Origin: Phycisphaerales bacterium
GTDB taxonomy: Bacteria; Planctomycetota; Phycisphaerae; Sedimentisphaerales; Anaerohalosphaeraceae
Direction of reading: 5' to 3'
Assembly (NCBI GenBank): GCA_011055475.1
Contig: DSDH01000092.1
Span: 1 to 10,177, forward strand
DNA: 10,177 bases
Positions within the stretch are counted from its first letter, which is position 1. Every line of letters begins with the position of its first letter. A program made the position numbers and the translations under genes. The notes beneath the pieces were generated by a model. It was given only the letters and a program-made list of their open reading frames with translations. It was not told the origin of the DNA and searched no databases. This document shows, one piece after another, positions 1-6,537 of this stretch.

Positions 1-681
1 CAGGTCCCCGACCTGCCACGCCGCACGCGGATCGTCACCATCCCCAACGGCGTCGACGTGGACCGCATCCCATTCTGTAACCGACCGCCTGGAAAGAACT
101 TAGCGTTCATCGCGGATGTCCGGCCGGTCAAGAACCCGATGCTCATGCTGCAATGCCTGCATCGTCTGCACTCGATGGACCCCCAGTATCGCATGTTCTG
201 GGCCGGCCGTTGCCCGGATGTGGCGTTGGACCAGTACATACGACACATGACCCGCGCCCTGGGGCTGGAAACCGCAATTCAACGGGACGGCTGGCAGGAT
301 GACATCAACGAATGGCTGAAGGACAAACACTACATATTGTGCACAAGCACCATTGAGAGCCAAGGGATGGGGGTTTTGGAGGCGATGGCCGCCGGCCTCA
401 AGCCAGTGGTGCATAACTTCCCCGGCGCGGAAGAAACGTTCGGGGCGGAGTGGCTGTTCGACACGCCAGAGCAGTTTTGCGATCAGATTCTAGCGGGGGC
501 TTATGAGCCGCAGCGGTATCGGCGCTTCGTGGCTGAGCGTTACAGCCTAGCGGACACCCTGGACCGGATCGAATCGCTGCTGGATGGCCTGGCCCATGGT
601 CGGCCACGTGCCGGGGGGGCCGGGCCCGGTTCGGCCAATCATCAGATGCGCCCGGCTACCGCCGAAGCGCCGGGTTTCTAG
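1..681 (+). CDS. GT4-type (GT-B fold) glycosyltransferase, C-terminal part, 5' end outside window
   Basis: The frame is open from base 1 and ends at TAG 679-681, giving 226 visible residues; the N-terminal acceptor-binding domain lies upstream of the window. Seen: the GT4 signature IPNGVDVDRI at residues 14-23, R41 and K44 (DVRPVKNP) in the position of the Arg/Lys pair that contacts the donor diphosphate, and the EX7E motif E119-E127 within ESQGMGVLEAMAAG. These features indicate a retaining transferase that moves a sugar from a nucleotide-sugar donor. About 30 residues after the fold (from residue 197) are Gly/Ala/Pro-rich and look disordered. GTG at 58-60 could be read as a start but lies inside the conserved NGVD motif, so it is not the real one. 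The visible part aligns almost without gaps to the GT4-like domain of the next gene, so the two are paralogues. Donor and acceptor cannot be told from sequence. Confidence 0.88.
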   Translation, partial: QVPDLPRRTRIVTIPNGVDVDRIPFCNRPPGKNLAFIADVRPVKNPMLMLQCLHRLHSMDPQYRMFWAGRCPDVALDQYIRHMTRALGLETAIQRDGWQDDINEWLKDKHYILCTSTIESQGMGVLEAMAAGLKPVVHNFPGAEETFGAEWLFDTPEQFCDQILAGAYEPQRYRRFVAERYSLADTLDRIESLLDGLAHGRPRAGGAGPGSANHQMRPATAEAPGF

Positions 682-734
682 ACAGCCACCCGCAATTTCG
701 CACGATTGGGGGCTTGTGGGGGGCCAAAGCGTTT

Positions 735-751
735 TCGGCACGGCATTTGCA
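735..751 (+). promoter_or_regulatory. Predicted sigma-54 (RpoN) -24/-12 promoter
   Basis: The bases TCGGCACGGCATTTGCA match the sigma-54 consensus YTGGCACGRNNNTTGCW at every defined position except the first T, which is C. The invariant GG (737-738) and GC (749-750) are separated by exactly 10 bases, as required. Transcription would begin about a dozen bases after the GC, near 762, leaving a leader of roughly 45 bases before ATG 808. It lies in the only sizeable gap between the first two genes, on the correct strand. Sigma-54 promoters need an enhancer-binding activator; in many bacteria they drive flagellar and envelope genes. No activator site was identified. Confidence 0.6.
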
Positions 752-807
752 CACCCTCTGTGGGCGATTCCAGTGTCGCCGCAACGAGCACAGACAGGAG
801 ACCAACG

Positions 808-2784
808 ATGGGAACGGATTCCAAGACGGATCGTTACGAGCAGGCGATGAAGCTGGCCGAAACCGGCCGACACGCCGAGGCCCTGCCCCTGGTTCAGGAG
901 CACCTCCGCGAGAACCCCCGCGACGTGCAGGGATGGAACGACGCCGGGGCGATCCTGTACTGCCTGCGGCGGACGGAGGAGGCGATTGAGGCGTTCGAGA
1001 AGGCCAAGTCGCTTGGCGGGCCGCAGGTCTCGGCGGAGGTCTATTGGAACCTTGTCGAGGCGTACCTGGATGGCGGATATCCGGGCATGGCGGTCCGGTT
1101 GTTCGACGAGATGGAGCGGATCGGGATCCTGGCGGCCGATACGTTGAACCGCACCGCGAACGCGTTCCTGCGTGCCGAGAATCTGGGCGGGGCCCTGGAG
1201 ATGCTGCTTCGATCGCTGGAGATGGCCGGCGAGCAGGAGATTCTCGAACCGATGATCGAGGTGATTCGCAGCAAGCGGGCCCGGGTCGCCCTAGTCGCGG
1301 CACGCGACGATAGCCGGACGCGGGCGGTGCGGCGGTTCCTTGAACGACGCTTTCCGTTGCAGGTTTATATCGGTGCCCAGCCGGAGGAGCTTTCGGCCAT
1401 CCTTGGCGACAGTGACATTACATGGCTGGAGGGGTGGTCCGATCTGGTCGCCGAGACGGCGCGGCAACCGAAGAGCTGTCGGGTTGTCGTTTGCCTGCGA
1501 CCGGGCGAGGTGGAAGAGCCCGGCATGGAGACGGTGGCCTGGGAGGCCATCGACGCGGTGCTGCTTTGTGGAGGGGAGACAGACCGACGACGGCTGATGG
1601 ATCGTGTGGATGGAATTGAGCGGCGGACGCGGCTGGCGGCACTGCGCGAGGGCGTGGACGTGCGAACCTTGGCGTGCCGGCAACGGCGCCGGGGCAAGAA
1701 TATCGCCGCCGTCGGCCCGTGGGATGCCCGGTCCAATCCGATGCTGCTCTTGCAGTGCATGCAGAAGCTGCACTACATCGACGGGACCTACCGCCTCACT
1801 CTGGCCGGGTCGTTCACCGATGCGGCCGTGGAGCGGTACGTGCGGTCCATGGTGGATCGGCTGGACCTGTCTGGCGCGGTGGTTTTTGACAACGAGGTGA
1901 CGGACTGGAACACGTGGCTGGCCGACAAGCACTATATCGTTTCAACCGCGGTGGACGCCTCCATGATGCCCGGCGTTCTGACGGCGATGGCGTGTGGCGT
2001 CAAGCCGGTGGTGCACGCGTTTCCGGATGCGGAGGAATGGATCGATTCGGCGTACACGTTCGGCATCGCCGAGGAGTTCTGCCGGGCGGTGCTCGATGAG
2101 GCCTACGAGCCGAGTCGGTATCGGGCGTTTGTCGAGCAGCGATACACCCTGCGAAGTGCGTACCGGGCGATGAATGACGTGTTGTACAGGTTGGAGAAAG
2201 ACCCGATCCGTGCGCCACAAGAGAGCCGGACCGAGCCGGGCTTTACGCCGTTGACGGATGACTGGACACCGGTTGAGGAATCGAGTTCAGATGTATCACC
2301 GACAATCCCTGCGCCGAGGGTGTCTGGTTCGTCGGAGACGGGGCGTGCAATCCCCATCACGCCCATCTCGTCCGACGGCGGACCTGTTCCCATCGCCGAT
2401 GGTGGTTCCGGACCACGGGACATGACCTGCGTGGGGCCGCCGGCACCGGACGGCGTTCAGGCGGCCGCCCCGTCGTCCTACGCACAGATGGGGCGTGACC
2501 GCGTGGTCGAACGGATGGCGCGGCAGGCGTTGGAGGCGACGCGGGCCCTGGAGGCCATGGCACGAAACGGCGTCGAGGGACAGGCCACGAGCGTGGCGCC
2601 CGCTCCGATCAGTCCGACGGAGATGTCGGTGGGTCCCTACGATTCATTGGAATCCCTGCGCCGGGACCAGGCCATGCAGCAGGCGACGCGCGAGTTTTCG
2701 GGCGACTCACAGGCCCAGGTCGGCCCGCCGGTGGTGGAAGACATTGCCGAAGCGGGGGAAGCCCGGGTCCCTTTTGTGAGGTAG
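808..2784 (+). CDS. TPR protein with degenerate GT4-like glycosyltransferase domain and long disordered tail
   Basis: The product has 658 residues. ATG 808 is preferred because AGGAG (796-800) sits 7 bases upstream. A GTG at 706 in the same frame lies before the predicted sigma-54 promoter. Residues 8-140 are TPR-like helical repeats (EALPLVQEHLRENP, EEAIEAFEKAKSLG). Residues 157-275 look like a short GT-B N-terminal half, and 276-465 match the GT4 C-terminal half of the gene before it. Key residues are changed: NGVD is EGVD (281-284), the donor Arg/Lys positions are D306 and S309, and the two EX7E glutamates are A384 and T392. It may therefore be a non-catalytic partner or scaffold; this is inferred. 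Residues 470-658 are Pro/Ser/Gly-rich with one helical stretch (565-587) and match nothing I know. The end of the gene carries a possible -1 frameshift site leading into the GT9 frame. Confidence 0.85.
   Translation: MGTDSKTDRYEQAMKLAETGRHAEALPLVQEHLRENPRDVQGWNDAGAILYCLRRTEEAIEAFEKAKSLGGPQVSAEVYWNLVEAYLDGGYPGMAVRLFDEMERIGILAADTLNRTANAFLRAENLGGALEMLLRSLEMAGEQEILEPMIEVIRSKRARVALVAARDDSRTRAVRRFLERRFPLQVYIGAQPEELSAILGDSDITWLEGWSDLVAETARQPKSCRVVVCLRPGEVEEPGMETVAWEAIDAVLLCGGETDRRRLMDRVDGIERRTRLAALREGVDVRTLACRQRRRGKNIAAVGPWDARSNPMLLLQCMQKLHYIDGTYRLTLAGSFTDAAVERYVRSMVDRLDLSGAVVFDNEVTDWNTWLADKHYIVSTAVDASMMPGVLTAMACGVKPVVHAFPDAEEWIDSAYTFGIAEEFCRAVLDEAYEPSRYRAFVEQRYTLRSAYRAMNDVLYRLEKDPIRAPQESRTEPGFTPLTDDWTPVEESSSDVSPTIPAPRVSGSSETGRAIPITPISSDGGPVPIADGGSGPRDMTCVGPPAPDGVQAAAPSSYAQMGRDRVVERMARQALEATRALEAMARNGVEGQATSVAPAPISPTEMSVGPYDSLESLRRDQAMQQATREFSGDSQAQVGPPVVEDIAEAGEARVPFVR
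2769..2775 (+). promoter_or_regulatory. Candidate -1 frameshift slippery heptamer CCCTTTT
   Basis: In the upstream gene's frame the heptamer reads C CCT TTT, which fits the X XXY YYZ pattern for -1 ribosomal slippage. Zero-frame reading reaches TAG at 2782-2784, two codons after the heptamer. A -1 slip would instead read TGT GAG GTA GGC and continue without a stop through 2858 into the GT9 domain. The pattern is also a homopolymer-rich spot where a missing base in the assembly would look the same. Confidence 0.35.
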
Positions 2785-2789
2785 GCTTC

Positions 2790-2825
2790 GGCGAGGAGGG
2801 CGCGCCGGCATTCGGCGCCCTCGCC
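2790..2825 (+). other. GC-rich hairpin between the TPR-GT4 and GT9 coding regions
   Basis: GGCGAG (2790-2795) can pair with CTCGCC (2820-2825), and inside it GCGCCG (2802-2807) pairs with CGGCGC (2813-2818) around a five-base loop, with a bulge in the 5' arm. It starts 14 bases after the slippery heptamer, somewhat farther than the 5-9 bases usual for stimulatory structures. There is no T-tract after it, so an intrinsic terminator is unlikely. It could stimulate slippage, or could simply mask the translation start of the next gene. Confidence 0.4.
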
Positions 2826-2858
2826 CCCCAGCCACAAGGGCCGGCCCCATCGGATCCG

Positions 2859-3680
2859 TTGCGCAAGGTTCTGATCGAGATTGATGGCGCGGCGGCCGAG
2901 GCGGTGTGCGCCGAGCCGGCGATCCGCGCGTACAAGGCGGCGCATTTCGGACAGGTCGAGGTCACCGTGTGTTCGCGTTGCTGCGATCTGTTTCGGAATC
3001 ATCCGGCGGTCGGCCAGATGACCTCGGAGATGCGCTTCGAGGAGACGGAGGGGTTCGATGCGAGGTACTGTCTGGAGACGTTGGAGGCGTGCCGGGCGGC
3101 GGGAAAGCATCCGGTGGACGCCTACGCCGAGCAGTTGGGCGTCACGTTGTGCGATCGGATGCCGTGGTTGTGTCTGGACAGTCTCGACATGGTTCGGGCG
3201 CAACGTTTTTCGTTGGAATCGCTGGGGCACCCGCGAATCGCGATCGCGCCGGGCAGCGACCGGATGGACAAGCGATGGGACGCGGCGAGCTGGTCGCGGC
3301 TGTGCGAGGTGCTGGAGAACAAGCTCGGGGCGTCGATCATCCAGATCGAGCCCGTGGAGGGTGAGTTTCTGGGGCATGGGTTGAATCTGGTGGGTCGGCT
3401 GGGCCCGCGCGAGGCGGCGGCGGTGGTGAGCTGTTGTGATCTGCTGATCGCCGAGGAGAACGGCTGCCTGGATCTGGCCGCGGCGGTGCAGACGCCGCTC
3501 GTGGCGATCCTGAACCACGCGGACCCGCGGCTGCGGATGCACGCGGAGGGGGCGGTCTGGGTGAACAGCCACCCGGCGCCGGTCGCCGAGACGTGCGTGG
3601 AGTCGGTGTTGGAGGCGATTGTGCGGTTGTGTCAATCGAGCGGAGAAGCACAGGGGACGAACGAAAGCCCGGAACCTTGA
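2859..3680 (+). CDS. GT9 family glycosyltransferase domain (ADP-heptose:LPS heptosyltransferase-like)
   Basis: From TTG 2859 the product is 273 residues, short for GT9 (usually 320-360). The fold's first strand begins at once (RKVLIEIDG, 2-10), followed by AEPAIRAYKAAHF (18-30), which matches the 'TPALRALK' segment of heptosyltransferases. The C-terminal half is clear: IAIAPGSDRMDKRW (127-140), LVGRLGPREAAAVVSCCDLLIAEENG (177-202) and LDLAAAVQTPLVAI (204-217). The usual DSG before the 'HLAAA' helix is ENG (200-202). The family transfers heptose or a similar sugar from a nucleotide donor, with inversion. The start is weak: TTG has no purine-rich ribosome site nearby. The frame is open upstream through 2775 in a Pro/Ala/Gly-rich stretch like the previous protein's tail. 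It may therefore be the last domain of a 957-residue fusion made by -1 frameshift, or a split gene. Confidence 0.8.
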   Translation: MRKVLIEIDGAAAEAVCAEPAIRAYKAAHFGQVEVTVCSRCCDLFRNHPAVGQMTSEMRFEETEGFDARYCLETLEACRAAGKHPVDAYAEQLGVTLCDRMPWLCLDSLDMVRAQRFSLESLGHPRIAIAPGSDRMDKRWDAASWSRLCEVLENKLGASIIQIEPVEGEFLGHGLNLVGRLGPREAAAVVSCCDLLIAEENGCLDLAAAVQTPLVAILNHADPRLRMHAEGAVWVNSHPAPVAETCVESVLEAIVRLCQSSGEAQGTNESPEP

Positions 3681-3698
3681 ACGATTTCAGAGCGGCAA

Positions 3699-3741
3699 AT
3701 CTGAAATCTGAGATCTGAGATCTCAGATCTCAGATCTCAGA
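3699..3741. repeat. Inverted array of 7-bp units forming a 42-bp near-perfect palindrome
   Basis: Six consecutive heptamers run ATCTGAA, ATCTGAG, ATCTGAG, ATCTCAG, ATCTCAG, ATCTCAG. The orientation flips at the midpoint (between 3720 and 3721), so 3700-3741 is a palindrome with one mismatched pair (3705/3736), and 3706-3735 is perfect. A related ATTTCAG lies at 3684-3690, inverted relative to CTGAAAT at 3701-3707. It is AT-richer than its surroundings. It could extrude as a cruciform, or form a long hairpin in RNA between the GT9 and GT2 genes. There is no T-tract to make it a standard intrinsic terminator. It may be a dispersed intergenic repeat of this genome. Confidence 0.85.
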
Positions 3742-3751
3742 ATCCGGATTC
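3740..3751. repeat. Short perfect palindrome GAATCCGGATTC
   Basis: This 12-bp perfect palindrome abuts the heptamer array on its right side. It could be a separate protein-binding site or a degenerate extension of the array. The rest of the spacer up to the GT2 start shows no convincing -35/-10 or sigma-54 promoter. Confidence 0.4.
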
Positions 3752-3799
3752 AGACGTTCGGATGGCGGCGCCGTCTCATAAGCCATCCACAGGGTAGCG

Positions 3800-5389
3800 A
3801 TGCAGGGACAGATGAGCCAAACAGGTCCGCTGGTCACGGTCTTGATCAGCACGTACAACCGGCCGCGGTATCTACGCGAGGCCCTGGCGAGCATCTTCGC
3901 CCAGACGTATGCGAATCTGCAGATCATCCTGGTGCGGGACGGGGGATGTGACGTCCAGGAGGTGGTCGCACCCTATCGGAATGATCCGCGCCTGACGTTC
4001 ATCGACCGAGCCGAGAATCGCGGCCTGCCGCGGTCGTTCAACGAGGCGCTCTCGCACGCCCGCGGCAAGTACATCTGTTACCTGGGTGACGATGACCTTT
4101 TCTATCCGCACCACGTGCGGACGCTGGTGCAGGCGTTGGAAGGCCAGGACCGCTACGAGGCGGCGTACACGGACCTGTACAAGGCGCATTGCCGGATCGA
4201 GCCGGACGGTCGGCGGACGGTGCTGAGCAAGAACGTGGAGGTCAGCCGGGATTACGACCGGGTGAGCCTGTTGCAGTTCAGCCACATCCTCCACGTCAGC
4301 CTCATGCATACGCGGCGGATCCTGGAAAAGACGGGCGGCTACAACGAGCAGGTCGAGGTGCTCGTCGATTATGACCTGATCCGACGGATGGCGTTCTTCA
4401 CGGACTTTCAACACGTCCCGGTGATCACCGGCGAGTACTACGCGGCCGTGGCGTCGGATGAGGAGAAGTGTTCGCGGATCAGTACCCGCAAGCGCAAGGA
4501 CGTGAACCGATACATCTTGAACGTGCTGAGAATCCGCAGCAGCCGGCCTGCGAAGCCGTGGCGGCGCCTGGAAGACACCTCATTGATCGTCCTGGCGGAT
4601 CGGGCCGGCGAGGAGCTGGAGCGGCTGTTGCGACAGATCTGGTCGCACACGTTCTTCCCGCACGAAATCTACCTGCCGTTGCCGGAATCGGAGCTGCGGC
4701 GGATACGGACGATCGTACCGCACGTGTTCGGCGTGCCGGTGCGGCCGGGGGCGAGCATCGAAGAGCGGGTGGATGCGGCCTTGGCTGCGTGTCCGGGGCC
4801 CTATGTGGGTGTGGTGCCGGCCTCATGGCAGATCGGATATCAGGAAGTGGCGTGGGTGGAGAAGTCTCTGTACGCCCTGATGCACTGCCCGGACCCACGA
4901 GAGGCCTTTGAGCTGGTCGGGTCGCGGCCGGGATGCTGGGGGGCGGTTTTTCGCAAAGAACAGCTCGCGACGGCACGGCGGTTGCACAGCCATTTACCGT
5001 TGTTGGATTCGCTGGATGCGGCGGGCCTGACCCCGCGCGAGCCGCGAAAGGATGAATGGCCTTTTCAGTTCGAGAACCTGGTGACCAGCGGGCAGTTGCT
5101 GGAGAAGCAGGGGATGTGGGCGGACGCGGCGAGGCTGTTTGAAGTGGCGCAGGAGCGTTATGGCAACGATCTGTGGATGATGACCCGCCGGGCGAATGAC
5201 TGGCTGCGGGCGGGTCGGCCCGCCGAGGCCATCGCCCTGGCCGAGGCGGTGAACCGGATTCGTCCGACACCCGCGACCCTCCTGATCGAGGCGCGGGCCC
5301 GTCGGCAACAGGGGCAAATGAGCGAGGCGATCGTGCTGTTGGAGCAGGCCGAGCGGATACTGGAAGGAAGCGAGCTGATCCATGCATGA
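3800..5389 (+). CDS. GT2 glycosyltransferase with second degenerate GT-A-like half and TPR-like tail
   Basis: The product is 529 residues from ATG 3800. ATG 3812 in the same frame is a good alternative because AGGGA (3804-3808) lies just before it; the four-residue difference does not touch the fold. Residues 9-215 are a classic GT2 domain: VTVLISTYNRPRYLREAL (12-29), DGG (47-49), the FNEALSHARGKYICYLGDDD block with DDD at 97-99 as the metal/donor motif, and LVDYDLIRRM (188-197) in the acceptor/catalytic region. Residues 258-400 look like a second GT-A core (TSLIVLADRAGEELERLLRQ, then VDAALAACPGPYVGVVPAS). There the position of DDD is PAS (340-342), so that half is probably inactive. Residues 430-525 form TPR-like helix pairs. 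The stop overlaps the start of the next gene, indicating translational coupling. It probably adds a sugar to the same glycan as its neighbours; the sugar is unknown. Confidence 0.87.
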   Translation: MQGQMSQTGPLVTVLISTYNRPRYLREALASIFAQTYANLQIILVRDGGCDVQEVVAPYRNDPRLTFIDRAENRGLPRSFNEALSHARGKYICYLGDDDLFYPHHVRTLVQALEGQDRYEAAYTDLYKAHCRIEPDGRRTVLSKNVEVSRDYDRVSLLQFSHILHVSLMHTRRILEKTGGYNEQVEVLVDYDLIRRMAFFTDFQHVPVITGEYYAAVASDEEKCSRISTRKRKDVNRYILNVLRIRSSRPAKPWRRLEDTSLIVLADRAGEELERLLRQIWSHTFFPHEIYLPLPESELRRIRTIVPHVFGVPVRPGASIEERVDAALAACPGPYVGVVPASWQIGYQEVAWVEKSLYALMHCPDPREAFELVGSRPGCWGAVFRKEQLATARRLHSHLPLLDSLDAAGLTPREPRKDEWPFQFENLVTSGQLLEKQGMWADAARLFEVAQERYGNDLWMMTRRANDWLRAGRPAEAIALAEAVNRIRPTPATLLIEARARRQQGQMSEAIVLLEQAERILEGSELIHA

Positions 5390-6074
5390 GCAACCCAGTG
5401 ACAACCCCGATCAGATCACGGACGGTGTGGACACCCCGACGGGCCAAGTGTGGAGCGAGGAGGTCCGGGGCACGCCGATCCCGGACCTGGGCTGGACGCA
5501 GCGTTATGACGTCGCCAAGGAGCTGGGCGACTGCTACGCCAGCGTGGGTGACCACGCCTCGGCGGGGCGCTGCTATGACCGGGCGGCGGTGCTGGGTCCG
5601 GATGAGCCGGGACCCTACGTGGGCATGGGCGTGATCGCCCTGCAGGAAAGCCGGGTCGAGGACGCGGAGATGGCGTTTCGCGTGGCCTGCCGGCTGGATG
5701 GGCGCTGCAGCGCGGGGTATTGCGGGCTGGCGATGGTCGCCGAGCAGCGGGGTGACTGGAACCGGGCGTTCGACCTGTATCTGCAGAGTCTGGAGAGCAA
5801 CGTGGACAACCTGACGGCGCTGCTGGGATTGTTTCAGGTGTCGTGCCGGATGGGTTCGTTCGAGAAGGTGATTCAGTACCTGGAGCTGTATCTGGACATG
5901 CATCCGGCGGATGGGTCGGTGATGTTCTGCCTGGCGACGCTGCATTGGCGCCAGGGTCAGCCGCGGCGGGCGCGGGCGTTGCTTCAGGACGTGTTGTTGT
6001 TGGAGCCGGGGCACGAGGATGCGGCCCAGCTTCTGGAAGAGATCGAACACAAGGCCGCCCAGGCGGTCGGATAG
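5382..6074 (+). CDS. Tetratricopeptide repeat (TPR) protein
   Basis: The product is 230 residues. ATG 5382 lies inside the end of the GT2 gene (8-bp overlap), with the purine-rich GGAAGGAAG about 12 bases upstream. After a polar N-terminus (1-40), five TPR units follow at an exact 34-residue period, at about 43-76, 77-110, 111-144, 145-178 and 179-212. They carry the usual small residues and a Pro or Asp near the repeat ends (for example AGRCYDRAAVLGPDEP and RARALLQDVLLLEPG). There is no signal peptide or membrane segment, so it is cytoplasmic. TPR units bind peptides or partner proteins; no enzymatic domain is visible. Nine bases separate it from the FliT/FlgN-like gene, so it may help present the acceptor protein to the glycosyltransferases. 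That role is inferred from position only. Confidence 0.85.
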   Translation: MHEQPSDNPDQITDGVDTPTGQVWSEEVRGTPIPDLGWTQRYDVAKELGDCYASVGDHASAGRCYDRAAVLGPDEPGPYVGMGVIALQESRVEDAEMAFRVACRLDGRCSAGYCGLAMVAEQRGDWNRAFDLYLQSLESNVDNLTALLGLFQVSCRMGSFEKVIQYLELYLDMHPADGSVMFCLATLHWRQGQPRRARALLQDVLLLEPGHEDAAQLLEEIEHKAAQAVG

Positions 6075-6083
6075 GAGAGCGAC

Positions 6084-6437
6084 ATGAGTGCAGAGGCGGA
6101 ACGTGGGGCCGTGGACGTGGAGGCGTTGGCGGCGGCGAGTCTGGGGCAACTGGTCGAGTACCTGGAGTTGCTGTTGACCCGGCAATTGGAGCGGCTGCGG
6201 CGGTACGACCTGGACGGCGCCATCGTGCTGGCCGAGGAGGCGGACAAGGTCGGTGCGGCATTGGCGCGAAACCGGGTGCTGGAGGACCCGGCGTTCGCGG
6301 AGCCGCGGCGGCGTATCCAGCAGTTGTATCGCGAGCTGGACTTGGTGCTCGCCAGTGAGCGGGCCCAGGTTGCCGACAAGCTCCAGGCGATTCGCAAGGG
6401 GATCCGCACCCTCAGCGCCTACGCGGACAACGGGTAA
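6084..6437 (+). CDS. Small helical protein resembling FliT/FlgN flagellar export chaperones
   Basis: The product is 117 residues from ATG 6084, with AGGAGAG (6073-6079) as a good ribosome site overlapping the previous stop. The protein is almost entirely helical and charged, with no signal peptide. The arrangement matches FliT/FlgN-type chaperones: a first helix LGQLVEYLELLLTRQLERL (20-38), a middle helix AIVLAEEADKVGAAL (46-60), a long helix RRRIQQLYRELDLVLASER (75-93), and the C-terminal helix KLQAIRKGIRTLSAYAD (99-115). The short 'K/RG..TL.AY' end is common in these families. Such chaperones hold flagellar filament or hook-associated proteins before export. Length fits FliT (about 110-120). 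Sequence identity in these families is low, so the match is from pattern only; a generic coiled-coil protein is the alternative. No flagellar structural gene is in view. Confidence 0.55.
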   Translation: MSAEAERGAVDVEALAAASLGQLVEYLELLLTRQLERLRRYDLDGAIVLAEEADKVGAALARNRVLEDPAFAEPRRRIQQLYRELDLVLASERAQVADKLQAIRKGIRTLSAYADNG

Positions 6438-6537
6438 CCCGGGCGGTAAGCCGGGGCCGTGGCGTCCCCGAGATGGGCCGCCGGTCGGCGGACGATGCGG
6501 GACCCTGACCGCCCATGGCGTACAAGAGGATGTCAAC

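Noticed and set aside
706..808. GTG at 706 as the start of the TPR-GT4 gene
   Set aside because: It precedes the predicted sigma-54 promoter, has no good ribosome site, and the extra residues do not resemble a TPR. ATG 808 with AGGAG is better.
2790..2825. The hairpin after the TPR-GT4 gene as an intrinsic terminator
   Set aside because: There is no run of T after the stem, and the same-strand GT9 gene begins 33 bases later.
2637..3635. A 332-codon minus-strand open frame opposite the GT9 gene
   Set aside because: It is an Arg/His/Gln-rich shadow of the GT9 coding sequence, with no ribosome site or domain.
3676..3704. TTGAAC followed 17 bases later by a possible -10 element
   Set aside because: The -10 position reads ATCTGA, which is part of the heptamer repeat and does not resemble TATAAT.
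6253..6537. Upstream extension of the methyltransferase/sulfotransferase frame
   Set aside because: It overlaps the FliT/FlgN-like gene in another frame and encodes Arg/Ser-rich sequence. ATG 6538 has a clear ribosome site.
6438..6537. Short inverted repeats in the gap before the methyl/sulfotransferase gene (for example CCGCC with GGCGG near 6480-6495)
   Set aside because: The stems are only about five base pairs in very GC-rich DNA with no T-tract. They are not distinguishable from chance, and no sigma-54 or sigma-70 promoter is visible there.
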